64,000 nucleotides of DNA from Nicotiana tabacum (taxonomy: Eukaryota > Streptophyta > Magnoliopsida > Solanales > Solanaceae): NCBI RefSeq assembly GCF_000715075.1, contig NC_134089.1, positions 105,903,157 to 105,967,156 on the forward strand, given 5' to 3'. This document shows, piece by piece, positions 1-13,219 of the stretch; position 1 is the first letter of the stretch, and each line of letters opens with the position of its first letter. The notes beneath the pieces are model-generated. The model was not told the DNA's origin and did no database searches. It saw only the letters and a program-made list of their open reading frames with translations. Position numbers and translations under genes: made by a program.

Positions 1-814
1 GAAGTGTTTGATATATGGGGAATCGATTTCACGGGGCCTTTTGTCAGGTCAAATGGCAATAAGTACATACTTGTAGCTATGGACGGTGTGTCAAATGGAT
101 GGAAGTAGTTACACTCCCTACAAATGATGCAAAGGGAGTCACTGGTTTTTTGAGAAAGATTATATTCACCCGGTTTGGCACCCCAAGGGCAATAATCAGT
201 GATGGAGGCACTAACTTCTACAATCGAGCATTCGCAAATTTGTTAGAAAACTATGGTGTTCACCACAAAGTTGCCACCCTATATCATTCACAAACAAGCG
301 GGCAAGTGGAGGTGTCGAATAGAGAAATAAAGAGTGTGTTAACAAAGACCGTGAATACTACAAGAACGGATTGGGAAAATAATTTAGATGATGCACTCTG
401 GGCATATCGTACCGCCATTAAAACTCCAATTGGCATGTCTCCATATAAACTGGTGTTTGGGAAAGCATGTCACTAACCCGTGGAGTTGGAGCATAGAGAT
501 TTGTGGGTATTGAGGAAACTGAATCTTGATATGGAAATAACGGGTACAAGTAGAGTCACAGAGTTGCACAAGCTTGATGAGTTTCGTTACCAAGCCTTTG
601 AGAGAACAAGGCTATATAAGAAGAGAATGAAGATGATGCATGACAAAAATATCCTTTAGCAAAATTTTTAAACCTGGAGATGTAGTATTGCTATATAACT
701 TAAGATTGAAATTATTTCTAGGTAAGTTGTAATCTAGATGGTCAGGACCATTTAGAGTAGTGCAGATGCTCTCAAATGGAGTTGCAGAAATTGAGTCCGA
801 GGATGGGACGATCG
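1..814 (+). pseudogene. Athila-type integrase, 3' part, frameshifted
   Basis: Integrase core of a Ty3/gypsy element, which joins element cDNA to host DNA. Frame 1 opens with [14 protein letters not shown], carrying the first catalytic Asp. A one-base deletion near 95 (tcaaatgg for tcaaaatgg) shifts the frame. From 99 the text continues with ISDGGTNF (second Asp) and [10 protein letters not shown] (catalytic Glu), then DALWAYRTA and LVFGKACH. A stop follows at 474-476, although PVELEHRDLW continues in frame beyond it. The C-terminal domain decays further (stops and shifts from about 655) and ends at IESEDGT near 808. There the text breaks at the TGTCATGACCC LTR terminus at 815. The zinc-binding N-terminal part lies off the left edge. 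Confidence 0.85.
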
Positions 815-2875
815 TGTCATGACCCAAACCTATGGGCCGCAACGGGCACCCGGTACCTTACTTAAACGAGTACCTACGTAACATATCATACTATCATAGG
901 TAAATGATCCAGATAGGCTGTCATGAGTTAGGTACAATAAAACATGGAGAAATACTCGACATTAAACGATCCAACATGTAATCCAAACTTATACATATGA
1001 CATACGGTCCTATAAGGCCAAAATAATCACTCGTATACTGAACATAGACCGACAAGGCCATACAATCTTTTACGTACATGACATCTATCTACAAGCCTCT
1101 AAGGATACATAATTGTCATAAAGGTCGAGACAGAGCCTTGCCATACCAAATAATATACATCTAAATCATACTGACCAAACAAGTAACTCCAGAGCAAATT
1201 GAGTGCACCAACATCTTCCGTTGAGCTGATCGCCTACTTGGAGGACTCTCAACCTCTCTATCGAGACCTGCGGGCATGAAATGCAGCATCCCCAGGAAAA
1301 AAAGACGTCAGTACGAATAATGTACCGAGTATGTAAGGCACATCAATAAGTACATAACAGACATGGAAGGAATATAGAGTAAATGACTCAACTTGTAAGT
1401 CTTGATAACTCCGTAAATCATGAAATAAATAGTGCCATGCATATGTGTATGATTGTCATGTCGTGCATAGGTACATGTTTCATAACATCATCAGGCCTCA
1501 GAGGGCATCGCATCATATCATCTCGGCCACTGTGGGCAAAATCATCAATGTATACCAACTGATCAGGTGGTGGTGCGTATATAACACCGTAACATTTTTT
1601 CATATACCATATATATATGCATATATAACGCCATCTGGTCATGGGTCAACGCATATGTATAAATGCATGAAATGCATAAGAAATATGTTAATAAGATTTT
1701 TTTTTCTGGAATGCCATAAAAAATCAATATGCCTTTCAGATAAACTTTATCAAATACGTATTTTTCTGAGACCCATAAACAGAAGATATAATAATAATAA
1801 TTCACATGGGGAACCAAGAATATAGACACCCCTAGTATTTCTATGAATAGAGTCATTTATGAAAGTTGCCTATTTTGCTCGTTTCATTTGTATATTATAG
1901 ATCATGCCAAAAAGAAAGAAGGTATAGCCTTAACATACCTGGAGTAGGGAAAAATCCGTATGATATTCTTGGAAAAGGTTGCACAGTACTCCCTTAGAAT
2001 CGCAAAATCTCACGTTGCTAAGATACTTAGAAATCTCTTTGGAATTTGGGTAGATGCTATGAATTCTCTTTGTTTTGTAACCTTTGCAATAGGAAATCAT
2101 TGTCAAATTACTACTTGAATGTCTAAAGTTCAAAGAATCCAAAATGCCTATTCACGTTCTGGACATTTTATGATGTTTCAAACATAATATTTCAGCCCTC
2201 ATCCTTAACTTAGCAATTTTATATACCATCTTGATAAGGTAAGAAAAGCTCTTAAATTTTTAAGCTTATAGGGCCCACTTTGTGGCTTACTTGGCCAACA
2301 ATTTCCTCCAAATATGGCACATTACTTTGTAATTCAATAGTCATCACTTAAGACATGGGTTGCTGCCACGTTTTGGTGGGTTTAAGCCTACCCAAATTTT
2401 ATCTGCCCATTTCCTTAATTACAAGGTTAATTTTCCCCCCAAAATCTACAATTAACCAAATATCCATATAATTAAGAATTATCTCAATTTACTTAAAATA
2501 CTATTCACTTTTAATACACTTTATACACCTTACATTATGACCATGTGGTAGCTTGTATGGCACTAGTCTATAAATATCGGGTATTATAACTCGGGCCGTA
2601 TTTTATCCCAAGATGTCAATCTTGGATGAAAATTCATTTTCTTTGACTTGCTTCCCCTCTCATCTTCACGAATTTACTCATCACTTGTGAAATAGCATAA
2701 TCCTTATAATCTTTAAATAATCTTTTCTTTGGACTGATGTCAATTACTTTACGACAAATTCAACGTACAATACTACAAAGTGAAACATCATACTAATTTA
2801 ATATTGTGAAGCGTAACATCATCGTAATATAATATTGTGGGATGTAATATCGACGTAATATTGTGGGGCGTAACA
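815..2875 (-). mobile_element. LTR of a minus-strand Ty3/gypsy element (element A), inserted in the Athila integrase
   Basis: Read on the minus strand the segment starts TGTTACGCCCC (at 2875) and ends GGGTCATGACA (at 815). This is the terminal pattern of the long chromovirus-type LTRs seen elsewhere in the window (GGGTCGTGACA ends). Left of 815 the Athila integrase stops abruptly. Right of 2875 the minus-strand text has a decayed polypurine stretch (gagggaatga) preceded by the phrase 'gaggacgaatatt', which usually lies just before the LTR in this group. The 5 bases before the LTR are gatcg. I found no matching duplicate on the right, so the far end of element A is probably lost. There is no ORF of note; short ORFs here are chance. 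Confidence 0.65.
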
Positions 2876-4110
2876 TCATTCCCTCATTTGGAATATTCGT
2901 CCTCAAATGTTGACTGATGCTCTTATCATTTTCATAACTTATAGCTCTTGTGAATACCTTAATACTCTCCTTACGATTTAAGTAGTTGTTCTATAAATAA
3001 ATCCAAAGACCAGGGCATTCCCCCAGTTAGGCCTCTTTCCCACATCATGACTTGTGATCGAATTCCTTCCAATCTCGTAACTGTTGCTACCTCCTATCAT
3101 GCAACCTCTACTATACTCACCTTGTCAGTGTGCCTATATGACTCTTCTATCATTTTTCCTCCAGATTTTAGCCAATCTCTAGGCCTTACTTTGTAAACAT
3201 ATACAAGGCTTAACAGGATGCCTCTCTAGGCATTTATAGGTATACTGACGTTTTTCGCTCGGTACTTTGTTGAACTTATGAATATTGTTATACCTTATTT
3301 CATAGATCAGTTTCCCCATCTGTATGACTTTATTGCATCTAGTTGGGTCATATTATACCATGACTCTTACTTCAATTTATTGTTACTGAGGTCTACGATA
3401 AAACTCCAGGTTACTCTCGTTGTTTATCCTATATGCATAAAGCTAAGTCTTTTAACGCTTCTTCATTACTGTTTATCTTAAGACTGATGACCTAATCTCA
3501 TCTCGTACTTTGTAACTTTTATCCATCCATTGCCGATTCACCTCAATATTGATCTACAATCTTACATTGATAACTTGAAACTTCTTACGTAATACATTGC
3601 CACTAGGGCTTATGTTGCATCGAGGAATATTTGAAGTGATTTTCCTGATCCACTTAGGGGCGATATTGTACTTCAATAATCGTATTTTATAGCATCCTAA
3701 TGTGATTCACCTTACGTGGGTATTTTAATTCCGTATTATTCGTGAAATCCTTTTCAAATCATTATTCAATTGAATGCCCGAATGTCATCCTTTATCTACA
3801 ACAATTACACCCTTATTCTATTACCAGGGGAGCATTCTACCTCTTCTAAATGCCATTTGTCTTTGACTCCTTTGGGTTCATTCATGCTATACTGAGCTTT
3901 GTATAACTTAGAGAAACCATCACATCTTATTGTTTTCATAGGCTTAATCCAGAGGACTTATCCATTTTGTCACCTTCTCAATCGCCCTTTCTTATCCTTA
4001 CTCCTTGTCTTCCTACAATCTTGTCACTCTACCATACTTTAGCTTACGACCCATACATATCCATTTATACTACTCACAGACTTCCTTCAACTTCCTTGCA
4101 CCATAGATTT
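2876..4110 (-). other. internal 3' non-coding remnant of element A
   Basis: About 1.2 kb between the LTR of element A and the start of the next LTR at 4111. On the minus strand it ends next to the LTR with a chromovirus-like pol/LTR transition. Farther in, I see AT-rich sequence with many stops in all frames and no recognisable domain. It is best explained as decayed internal sequence of element A, cut by the insertion of element B at 4111. Confidence 0.4.
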
Positions 4111-4794
4111 TGTCACGACCCTAACCCTGAACCTGGTCGTGATGGCGCCTCTCGTGAAGACAAGGCCAACCAGTTCAACCCAACTCAACTTTTAAAGCAG
4201 TTAATCAACATGAAAAATAGTCTAAACAGGATTTAAACAATACTAAATAGCGTAAATATCGATAACAATGCGGAAAGTCCAACCCGACACAACCCTAACC
4301 GGGGTGTCACAAGTCACAAACATCTACTAGGGTATAAATACAACTGAAAGCCTGGAGTGTACAAATACAGTCTAATGAAATGAGGAGAGAGAAAAGCAGT
4401 ACTGTGAATGCCGGCAGCTACCTTGCTAAACTTTGATGACTCTGCCTCCGATCAACCAAAACATACCTGAATCTGCACACAAGGTGCAGGGAGTATTGTG
4501 AGTACTCCAACTCAGTGAGTAATAATAATAAATAAAGACTGAAGGCAAGAAATCACGTAAAACATATCAAGATGTTGTATAGAAGCAGTCCAAAACCAGT
4601 AAGAAAGCAGTGAAGCTGTAAAAAATCTCTTAAAATATCTTAGCTCAGTTTAACCTTCTTTGAAAATGGCTTTTTCAATGGTTACACAAATGAATGCAAA
4701 TAGTTAGCGCTGAGAAGCACAGAAATTTGCCCCTTAGGCACAAATACCATAGTTTAATAGGTAAAATGACAAGTAAATATGAAAGATAAACAAA

Positions 4795-5280
4795 TAAAGG
4801 TTCGCCCCTCGGGCATAATGTCAACAACTCCGTCCCTCGGGCAATATCTCAGAACAATACCAGCCCCTCGGGCAATCACATAGAATGGTACCAGCCCCTC
4901 GGGCAATCACATAGAACAATACCAGCCCCTTGGGCTATCACATAGAACAATATCAGCCCCAGGCTATCTCTCACACCATAATGGTACCCACACTCGCTGG
5001 GGGTGTACAGACTCTGGGAGGGGCCCCTTATGGCCCAAGCGCAATATCAAGCCATCTCAAGACATTAAATCTAGGCCCTCGGTCTCATATCAATCAAGCC
5101 ACCTCGTGGCGTATATATCTCAGGCCCTCGGCCTCATAAACAATATCAACAAGCCACCTCGTGGCGTACATATCTCAGGCCCTCGGCCTCAACCAGTATC
5201 AATGTTTCCTCACAACTTGGCCCTCGGCCTTACTCAGTCAAAAATACTTACAAGCCCCTCAGACATTAGTAAAATAGTAT
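4795..5280 (-). repeat. tandem repeat in LTR B, core 'cccctcgggc'
   Basis: Degenerate direct repeats built on plus-strand 'agcccctcgggcaatcaca' (4861-4950), grading into 'gccctcggcctca' units about 60 bases apart (5060-5230). The unit length and sequence drift along the array. Such arrays inside long LTRs are typical of these Solanaceae gypsy families. Confidence 0.75.
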
Positions 5281-6189
5281 TTCTCAGCCCAAAACATCAT
5301 TTAGAATATCATTTAAGCCTCAAAATGGAGTAAAAATGGTTGAGTGGTAAAACAGTGGAAAATAACATGACTGAGTTCAATTAATAAGTCAAAGCAGTGA
5401 GGAAATAGTAATAAAAATCCCCGAAGGGTACAAATAGTTGGCACGAAGCCCAAATATAGCAATCAACCCAAATCATGATGATAACAAATAAGTTTCAGTC
5501 AAATACGTGGTAAAATCATCAATCGGGACGGACCAAGTCACAATCCCCAATAGTGCATGACCCCACGCTCGTCAACAAGCGTGCGCCTCACCTCAATATA
5601 GCACTAGATGTGCAATCCGAGGTTTCAAACCCTCAGAGTATCATTTACAATCATTACTCACCTCGAACCAGCTAATTCTCTAGCTCACGACGCCTTTGCC
5701 CCTCGAATTGGCCTCCCCGCGCGTCGAATCTATCCAAAATCAGAGCAAATACGTCACAATATGCTAAGGGAACAAAGCCCAAGCGAAAACAATCGAATTA
5801 CCACAAAATTCCAGAAATTGGTCAAACCCGACCCCCGGTCCCACATCTCGGAATTTGACAAAATTCATAAAACTAGAATCTTTTTACCCTCACGAGTCTA
5901 ACCATATGAAAATCATCCAATTCCGATACCATTTGGTCCTTCAATTCATCATTTTACATTTTTGAAAGATTTCACAATTTTCTTCCCAATTTCCATCCCA
6001 AATCACGAATTAAATGATGAATTCAATAATGGATTCATGTACTCTAGCCAAATCTGAGTTAGAATCACTTACCCCGATGAATTTCTTGAAAAACCTTCGA
6101 AAAGTCACCAAAATCCGAGCTCTCTAGGTCAAAATATCAAATAAAACCCAAAACCTCATATTTATAGAGTACCCCACAGATTTCCACCT

Positions 6190-6350
6190 CCGCGGACCGC
6201 ATAAAATTGACTGCGGCCCGCACAAAACCAGTGCGGTCCGCACAAAACCAGTGCGGTCTGCACAAAACCAGTGCGGTCCGCACAAAACCAGTGCGGTCCG
6301 CACAAAACAAGTGCAGTCTGCACAAAAAACGACCGCGACCGCACAGACTT
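6190..6350 (-). repeat. 20-bp tandem repeat with palindromic GCGGTCCGC core
   Basis: About six near-perfect units of 'gtgcggtccgcacaaaacca' between 6207 and 6320, with GC-rich imperfect flanks. The core is an almost self-complementary GCGGTCCGC/GCGGACCGC. ORFs of 70-80 codons on both strands here are by-products of the repeat. Confidence 0.9.
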
Positions 6351-7050
6351 TCCTCTACAATGACAGACTTTAGTATTTTGGCCATAACCTTCGCTACAGA
6401 TGTCCAAATTGCGATATCTTTACCTTTCTGAAAACTCTACACGAAGGGCTACAACTTTAAATTTTGAATTATCTCAAAATTCCTTGTAGATCAAAATATA
6501 TGAGCTTCCGAAGTAGGACCAGTGAAATGTCCCCCATCTCTCACACCATAAGAACTCCAAGAACTCTTAAATTAGCTTTCGATCAAAAAGCCTATCAAAT
6601 CTCGTGCGAATGACCTAAACTTTTGCACACACATCCCAAATGACACAACGAAGTTACTGCAACTCTCGGAATTCCATTCTGACTCCTATATCAAAATCTC
6701 ACCTATCAACTGGAAAACGCCGAAATCTCAATTTTGCCAATTCAAGCCTAAACCTTCCACAGACTTCCAAAATGTATTTTGATCACGCTCCTAAGTCCCA
6801 AATCATCTAACGGAGCTAACCAAACCATAAAAATTCCAATCTGAGATCAAATACACATGAGTCAAATCTTGGTCAAACTTTTCAAATTTTAAGTTTTCAA
6901 TTGAGATTGTTCTTCCAAATTCATTCTGATTAACCTGAAACCCAAACATCAACGATTTACATAAGTCATAATATACCACATGGGGCAAGTCATGCCCGAT
7001 AACTGGCGAGCGAAGTGCAAAAGCTCAAAACGACCGGTCGGGCCATTACA

Positions 7051-9440
7051 TTCTCCCCCACTTAAACATACGCTCGTCCTCGAACGTGCTTAGAGTTGTT
7101 CCAAAAGCCAACCAATCTCTGAATAACCTTACCATGCATATACCTAGGGGTGAGCCCACGTCACCCTATCTTATATAGGTCCGATAACACAATGAAACTG
7201 CATTTCCACATTCCAACCTAGCCCATAAGCCTTTAAACCACATTCCCACTTCTGAAATCATTCACAAGATCAGAATCTCACATCTATTTTCAGAATAAGC
7301 CCGAACAAGCTGTAATCACCCATACTTGCAATCTTAGGTGCAATCACTTGATATACCACATAAATCAAACACTCGTAGTGATAACTTCTAATTACAGTAG
7401 CTGCCCACAACAACCGAATACCGGTAGAAAATCTCCTATCAACTAAAGTCTCATTCCAACACTTTCATATACTGCCAACAATAAATGAAACACGCAATAA
7501 ATCATAACCATCTCTCAGATCAACCATTCATGAAGCCACTTCTCCTTTGGCAAATACCATTGCAAATCTCCGAGTCGAACCTCGATATTATCCTTCCATT
7601 ATGCTGAAATCGAATCCGTTCGTATTCATTAATGTTCCCAATGATCTCCTCTAATCCAACACACCACTCTGATGACATGACACAACAATATAGGCCTAAG
7701 CCAAACTTGCATAATACGCGCACCAATAAGCAACAGTCCGAACATACTCAAATCATGAAAATGACTCAAATGAAAGAGATGTACCTTAAGCTCACCAGTA
7801 CCACCCCAACACAAGGCTGAGAACCCGTCTTGCATCGTAAGAACAAAACACACGAATCTAACCCACAAGGTCATACCTCCACATAACTTCGATGCGATGT
7901 GTGATCCTATCCAACACTGCTCTACATGAACCACCTCAAGTCACTATGCTCGAAATCGACAACCATGCACAATTTGATGTCTGGAACCAAAGCAAGTCAT
8001 CATACCCACGGTAGAGCAAATAACCTACACCACACAAACCCGAAAAGACATAACCCATACACCATTCACCGAGTAACACCCAATTTCTCTTCCCGCTTGA
8101 CTTCTACTATGAAACTCCAATAGAACCGCACCCTAGGTGACTATAACCAACAAATCACAACACCTCTCTCAGTAATACAATTCGGAGCCACCCAAGCCGA
8201 CTCAAGTTAGAACACGCATCCACATTGGCCTGCCAATGAACTCCCCATCAAGGAAATCCTGAGCCTGTTCCTTCAACTCCTCTAACTCTGCCGGTGCCAT
8301 ACGATACGGTGCCCGACATCAAATCAATACTGAAATCAACCACCCTGCCCGGCGACATGCTCGGCCACAAGAAACACATCCGAAAAGTCTATCACTACCG
8401 GAACCGAATCAATGGTAGGAGCCTTTGCACTGACATTTATCACGAAAGCCCACATAAGAAAAACAATTCTTCCCAGCCGTCCGCTGGGTCTTCAAAATAT
8501 AAAACCACTTTAATAGGACATAATCCGTCGAACCTCGCCACTCAATCTATGGCATTTTTGGCATAGCCAATAGTGCTGCCTTAGTGTAATAGTCCAAAAT
8601 GACACAACACGAAGACAACCAGTTTGAACCTAATATCACATCCAAAATCTAACATACCAAGCAACGAAAGATCTACTCGGGTCACCAAACCCCCAATAAT
8701 AACTAAACAGTCCCGATACACATGGCTCACAATTACAATATAGCCTAAATGTGAGAACTTCCCTGACTCTAAGTCTATATGGCACATGACCCAATACACC
8801 TGATCCTAATTCTGCCGTCTGAATGCATACCGTACCTCGAATACCCAATCATTCCACAAAAGATACTCTAAAATTCCCCTGTTTCACCAAACAAACTCGA
8901 ATATCAGCAGTCGATCTAACAAGAAAGCGCCGCAATTCCACCGAGTACCATCAACTTAATCACATTGCCTTTTCTGAAACATATACCCTCGTCAAATCAC
9001 TCCCATTTAGCAATACCATTTCCTTAATCACCTGGAGATCATCCCCCTAATCATCTGAAGCTCATTTCTCTAATCATCTGAAACTGCCCGTGCTACCTAA
9101 GAATTTTATGACTTTCCGTTCAAAACTAAATCGTAACCTTACACAAGCAAATCTCAATCCTCCACAACATACCGCATATACCATACCATCATAGGATAGC
9201 ATGAGAACTTCATGTCCCTTCCGAGCCACAAACATCTACGTACTCAACTAGTCAAGAACTTTCTATTGATCCCATCTAGAAGAAAATCACTATGCATCCC
9301 ATGCTCCTCATGCCCATGGAAAATATACATCTCCAATCGAAGTAGAAACCATCAAGAACTCTCCGAGTTCTCCTTGCACAAGCCAGACCTGCCAGGACTG
9401 AGGGAAAAGGAGAGTCCTCCTGGGGTAGGGGACAAGGTAT
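7051..9440 (-). mobile_element. decayed internal region of element B (chromovirus-like)
   Basis: Minus-strand internal sequence upstream of LTR B: the polypurine tract at 7051-7064, then about 1.1 kb of 3' non-coding text, then a protease to RT-start fragment (8240-8770). Most of pol (RT, RNase H, integrase, chromodomain) is absent, so a deletion joins the RT start to the 3' non-coding region near 8200. From about 8800 to 9440 I can name no domain. The boundary with the Athila text near 9440-9560 is not sharp to me. Confidence 0.55.
8240..8770 (-). pseudogene. chromovirus protease-RT junction fragment
   Basis: Read on the minus strand from about 8770 down: HVYRDCLVIIGGLVTRVDL and LGMLDF match the retropepsin domain of plant chromoviruses. 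LAMPKMP follows, then EWRGS, then VIDFSDVFL and a MAPAELEELKEQAQDF phrase, the linker into reverse transcriptase. Family copies read LAMPGLP...VEWRG...DFSDVF...APAELKELK in the same order. Several stops and frame changes separate these blocks. The fragment ends just into RT, near 8240, where the deletion to the 3' non-coding region occurs. Confidence 0.65.
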
Positions 9441-9570
9441 GATAAGATTGACCCCCTAAGTCTGACAGGCAATTAAGGATACCAGAAAATCAATAAAGAC
9501 TGCAAATAGAGCTGCTTCCCAGTAGGGAAGTGAGTATTTTCCCTCCCGGCAGGCATCCAACTCCGAATCG

Positions 9571-11268
9571 GTGCCAAAGTACGTTCCTGACTGGCCGGAG
9601 AGACACAGATTGAGAGATACACCTCCAGGCACTCCTACTGCTCAAACTTCAGTTCCAATTTCTTCTGAGTCATCTAAGGGCTCAACTGAGGGCAGTGACA
9701 GTGCAACATCTACTTCTCCTACTGGTTCATCCCCTGGAGAGGATCCTGTCGACGATGAGGTTCTAGATGAAGAGGGGGGGTGTGCCACAACCTGGGGGTG
9801 TGGAGAGAACTAGAAACCCTGAGGTGTGGAAAAGAAGATTCGTCAGTGAGATTGCTTCCCACAAATTCTGAGAGTGGTGGCCTGAGAGGAAGTTGATACT
9901 TGAACGGAGATTCATTGACAACGATCTTCTGCCTCACAATCCTAATGTGTAGAGGCAATTTAGAGAGAGACCAAGCTGGGACTATTTTACAGGCAATGTT
10001 GAGAAGGCAAATGAGAACCTAGTCAAGGAGTTCTATGCTAATGTTGCCCACATCAAAAAGGGAATGAAAGTGACTAAGGTGCGGAACTTGACAATAAAGT
10101 TTGATGGCAAGACAATAAATGACTACCTGGGCTTTCTGGAGGAGGATGAAACATTATACTTAAAAAAGGTAACATTTGGTGAGGATGCCCGTCTGTGGGT
10201 AGCAAACTACTTGGCACTCCCAGGTACCACCCCGACATGGTTGATAGCAGGAGTCCAAATTTTGAGGAGAACCCTGAACTTTGAGGCAAAAGGGTGGGAT
10301 AGCTTTGTTTGCAGCAGGCTAGACCCCGCCACTCATGAGAACTCTCTTCCTATTTCCCAGGCTATATTGGTGGCTTCTATCATGGCGGGGTACCCGATCA
10401 ACATCGGGAATGGTATGTCCAGGGTGATAACAAGGGTGGTGAATGAAGGTGATAAATCCTACCCCTTCCCAAATTTCCTGACCATGTACTTTGAGGATCA
10501 AAATGTGGAGAAAATGAAGTTTGATATGAAAGTGAAACCCAAGGCACCTTTCTCCTGGTACGGTCTCAAGAGGGATGACAACCCCAAAGATCCTAAAGGA
10601 AAAGTCACTGCTTCTACTGGCCAGTCTGAAGAGCCAGTAGTAGTAATAGCTTCTTCTCCGCCTCCCTCAGCTACACCAGACATTGCACCAGGACCCTCTA
10701 CTTCCACAGTTCCAGATATCCCCTTATCCTCAGCTTACCCGTTGACTGCCCACCATTTGAGCCAAACCCTTGCTAGTATCAACAACTGGATGCAGACAAC
10801 TACTTCTAAGCTGTCTGTGCTTTCTAGCTCGGTGGTAACCCAGTCCGTACCCCCACAGCCACAAGTCCCATCCTCAGTGGAGGAGACTTTCAAGGAGCTT
10901 CTGGACAACCAGAAGAAGCTACTAGAGAACCAGAAGTTGATATTAGATGTTGTAGGTACTCATGGAAAATCATTGAAGGAGCTGGCAAAGGAAACAAAGA
11001 AGTTGAGAAAGACTCGAGCATCAAAGGAGTCTGTGAAGGAGTTGAGGAGCGAAGTGGAGAAAATGAAGGTTGATCACTTGCCATTGTAGCTGCAATTGCA
11101 TGACCCGGTTCCAGCAGCCCAGCCTAAACCGGAGTAGGAGATGGAGAGGCCAGCAAAGAGGAAGAGGGTGATTCCCCGAGCTAATGATGTAGTGATAGAG
11201 TTGGAGGACCCGCAGGGAGGTTCCTCTAGCCAGCCTCAGGCCCCAGAGCAGCCTCGGGCAGACACATG
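9571..11268 (+). pseudogene. Athila env-position ORF ('putative plant transposon protein' type)
   Basis: About 560 codons downstream of the integrase, where Athila elements carry an extra ORF of unknown function. The N-terminal 75 residues are Ser/Thr/Pro-rich and acidic. A one-base shift near 9780 moves the frame. The text then runs through two in-frame stops (TGA near 9870, TAG near 9950) into the open stretch 10064-11089. Recognisable blocks are WDYFTGNVEKAN, LVKEFYANV, TIKFDGKTINDYLGF and FPNFLTMYFEDQ. These match the plant 'putative transposon protein' domain as I know it. A Pro/Ser linker and a Lys/Glu-rich coiled coil (from about residue 265 of the open stretch) follow, then a basic-acidic tail after the TAG at 11087. 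No signal peptide or membrane span is visible. Confidence 0.7.
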
Positions 11269-13205
11269 ATACCAAGGTTCAGTCATAGGTTCTCGAGCAG
11301 TTACAGGACCCAGGGACCTAGGCTCATGATCCCATGCAGACAGAGGGCCAATAGGGAGTTTCTCTTTACTCTCTATCTTTTATTGATCTTATTTTGGTTA
11401 GTTAGCATTGAGGACAATGCTAGCTCTCATTTGAGGGGGTAGCCCTATTTTGATGACATTGGGTTGTAAATATGATACTACTTTCTTTTTATTATGCTTT
11501 CTTTTTATTTTTGGTATGTATATAATTTTACTAGTTTATTGCACTTTTCGTACTTTACAACTTTGGTTTGTATATAAAGTTACTTTATGATGTATATATT
11601 CATTCCCCCTTATGTATATTCATCTAAATCCCCTATTGTACATATTCATTTTATTTTCTGCATTTTCTTTCATAGCTTCTTACTTCATTTTCGTAGCTTC
11701 TTATTTTGAGTTGCATGCAATAAGCCTTTGGTTTTCTTAATGTCACAGTTCTTTCCAAAGGTGGAACTTGTGTGAACCGGGTGACTCTTCCCAATGATGG
11801 ATGGCATGACAACCTTTTTAAGGGTTTGAGTATGTTTTCTTTTTTGTTTTTGGTGTAAATAGTAGCTAGTGAGTAATGGTGCCTCAAGCAAAGCTTCACT
11901 TGGGCCTAACATATTTGCCTTTGATCTTATGGTCAAAAATAGATTGTTGTGTATAGGATGGTGAAACTTGTGACCTTGAGACTCTTGTGTTGGCCGATAA
12001 TCATCAAGTGGTTTTTCGGGACCATTCATGTTGCTCAAATCTTAGCTAAGGTTTTTGTGGGCCCCCGACTCTGTCCCTTTAGCAATATTATAACTTGTAT
12101 GGTGAGAATTTGAACTGTAAGTCCAAGTCCCGAGCCATTAGTCTTGAACTTTCCCTGACTATTTGTCTAGGCGAAATCCTAAGTGTAGTTTGACTAGAGA
12201 AGTGATTATAGGCTCTCCTTGATCCGAATGATATCTTGAAAACATCTATAGCCTACCAATGATAATATCCCTAGTCAACCCTTTTAAGCCTTAGCCTTTT
12301 TTCTTTCAAAGACCATGATACAAGCCTTTACCCGTTCTAAAAAGACCCTCTCTTGGCACCCGATCTTTCCTTAGCACAAGGCAAAAGCACAAGTTTGGGG
12401 GGAGATATGAGGAATGCAACAAAGTGGTAAAAAGGTACAAAATGAAGAAAAAGAAAGGCAATGAAAAAGAAAGAAAATAAAAAAATCAAAAAAAAAAAAA
12501 TAATGAACAATGTAGAAGAAATGAAGGGATTCAATAAAAGTAAAGAGATGAAAGGTGTGGAAAGTTAGGAAGGAGAAAAAGGTTTGAAATGAACAAGAAA
12601 GAGTGATAGTGTGTCTCTCTAACCCCTAAAAAAGAAGTAAATGACTCACAAAGTCAAGTAAAAGTGTGCCAAAATGAAGAAATGAAGTGCTTAAGGGAAG
12701 ATGGAACCTACTTAGACCAAATATTTCCTACCATAAACCAAAAGCCTTCACTATATCTCCACAAAAGCCCTATATGATCTTGAGTTGAATGAAACTTACA
12801 TTAGTGGTGACTCACATAAGGGGCACGCTTATGGTACTTAGAGCCGGACTTGGGACCTTTCTTTGAGAGAGATGAGTGTGTTGTCCAAAATCCTCGTTCC
12901 GAGTGCTACATCCTAAAAGTGAGGTTTGCTTTTGGAGAGTTGAGGAGTGTGAGTTTGGGTTCCACAATGACCAAAGTAGTAGAAAGAGTTTCTTGATGGG
13001 TTGAGTCAACTTTGGATGCTCTTGTATTGCACTTAAAGCCATGGTGCTTGAAAATTTGAATGTTGTTAATGATTCAATTGAATTGAGGAAAATTGTTAGT
13101 CCCAATTGATGCTAGATGAGGTCACTTTAGGTCAGCTGAATTTTCTTGATTTTACTCTTAAGGAGGTGAGACTTATTTTGTTTCCTTGAGGACAAGCAAA
13201 AGATT
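11269..13205 (+). other. Athila 3' untranslated region
   Basis: About 1.9 kb without a credible ORF, between the env-position ORF and the 3' LTR. It contains two extra polypurine-like sites: 'tttgagggggtag' at 11429-11441, preceded by 'gaggacaatgctag', and 'aagtttggggggaga' near 12390. An A-rich stretch runs from about 12440 to 12540. Long non-coding 3' regions are normal for Athila elements. Confidence 0.6.
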
Positions 13206-13219
13206 AAGTTTGGGGGAGT
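13206..13219 (+). promoter_or_regulatory. polypurine tract of the Athila element
   Basis: AAGTTTGGGGGAGT lies directly before the LTR start TGATAAC at 13220 and follows 'ttgaggacaagcaaaagatt', the phrase that usually precedes the polypurine tract in Athila elements. It would prime plus-strand DNA synthesis. Confidence 0.85.

Larger units (their letters stand above)
4111..7050 (-). mobile_element. 3' LTR of a minus-strand chromovirus-like element (element B)
   Basis: On the minus strand this 2.94-kb LTR begins TGTAATGGCCCGACCGGTCG (7050) and ends GGTCGTGACA (4111), giving the TG...CA ends. Immediately upstream in the element's sense is a clean polypurine tract (TAAGTGGGGGAGAA, 7051-7064) preceded by a phrase reading 'cgttcgaggacgagcg'. 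The same arrangement precedes the plus-strand LTR at 54017. The LTR contains two tandem arrays, annotated separately. It is the 3' LTR of an element whose internal part follows at 7051-9440. The 5' LTR is missing. Confidence 0.8.

Noticed and set aside
6137..6431. Three overlapping 74-82-codon ORFs with repeated motifs
   Set aside because: They are products of the 20-bp GCGGTCCGC repeat; both strands are open for the same reason.
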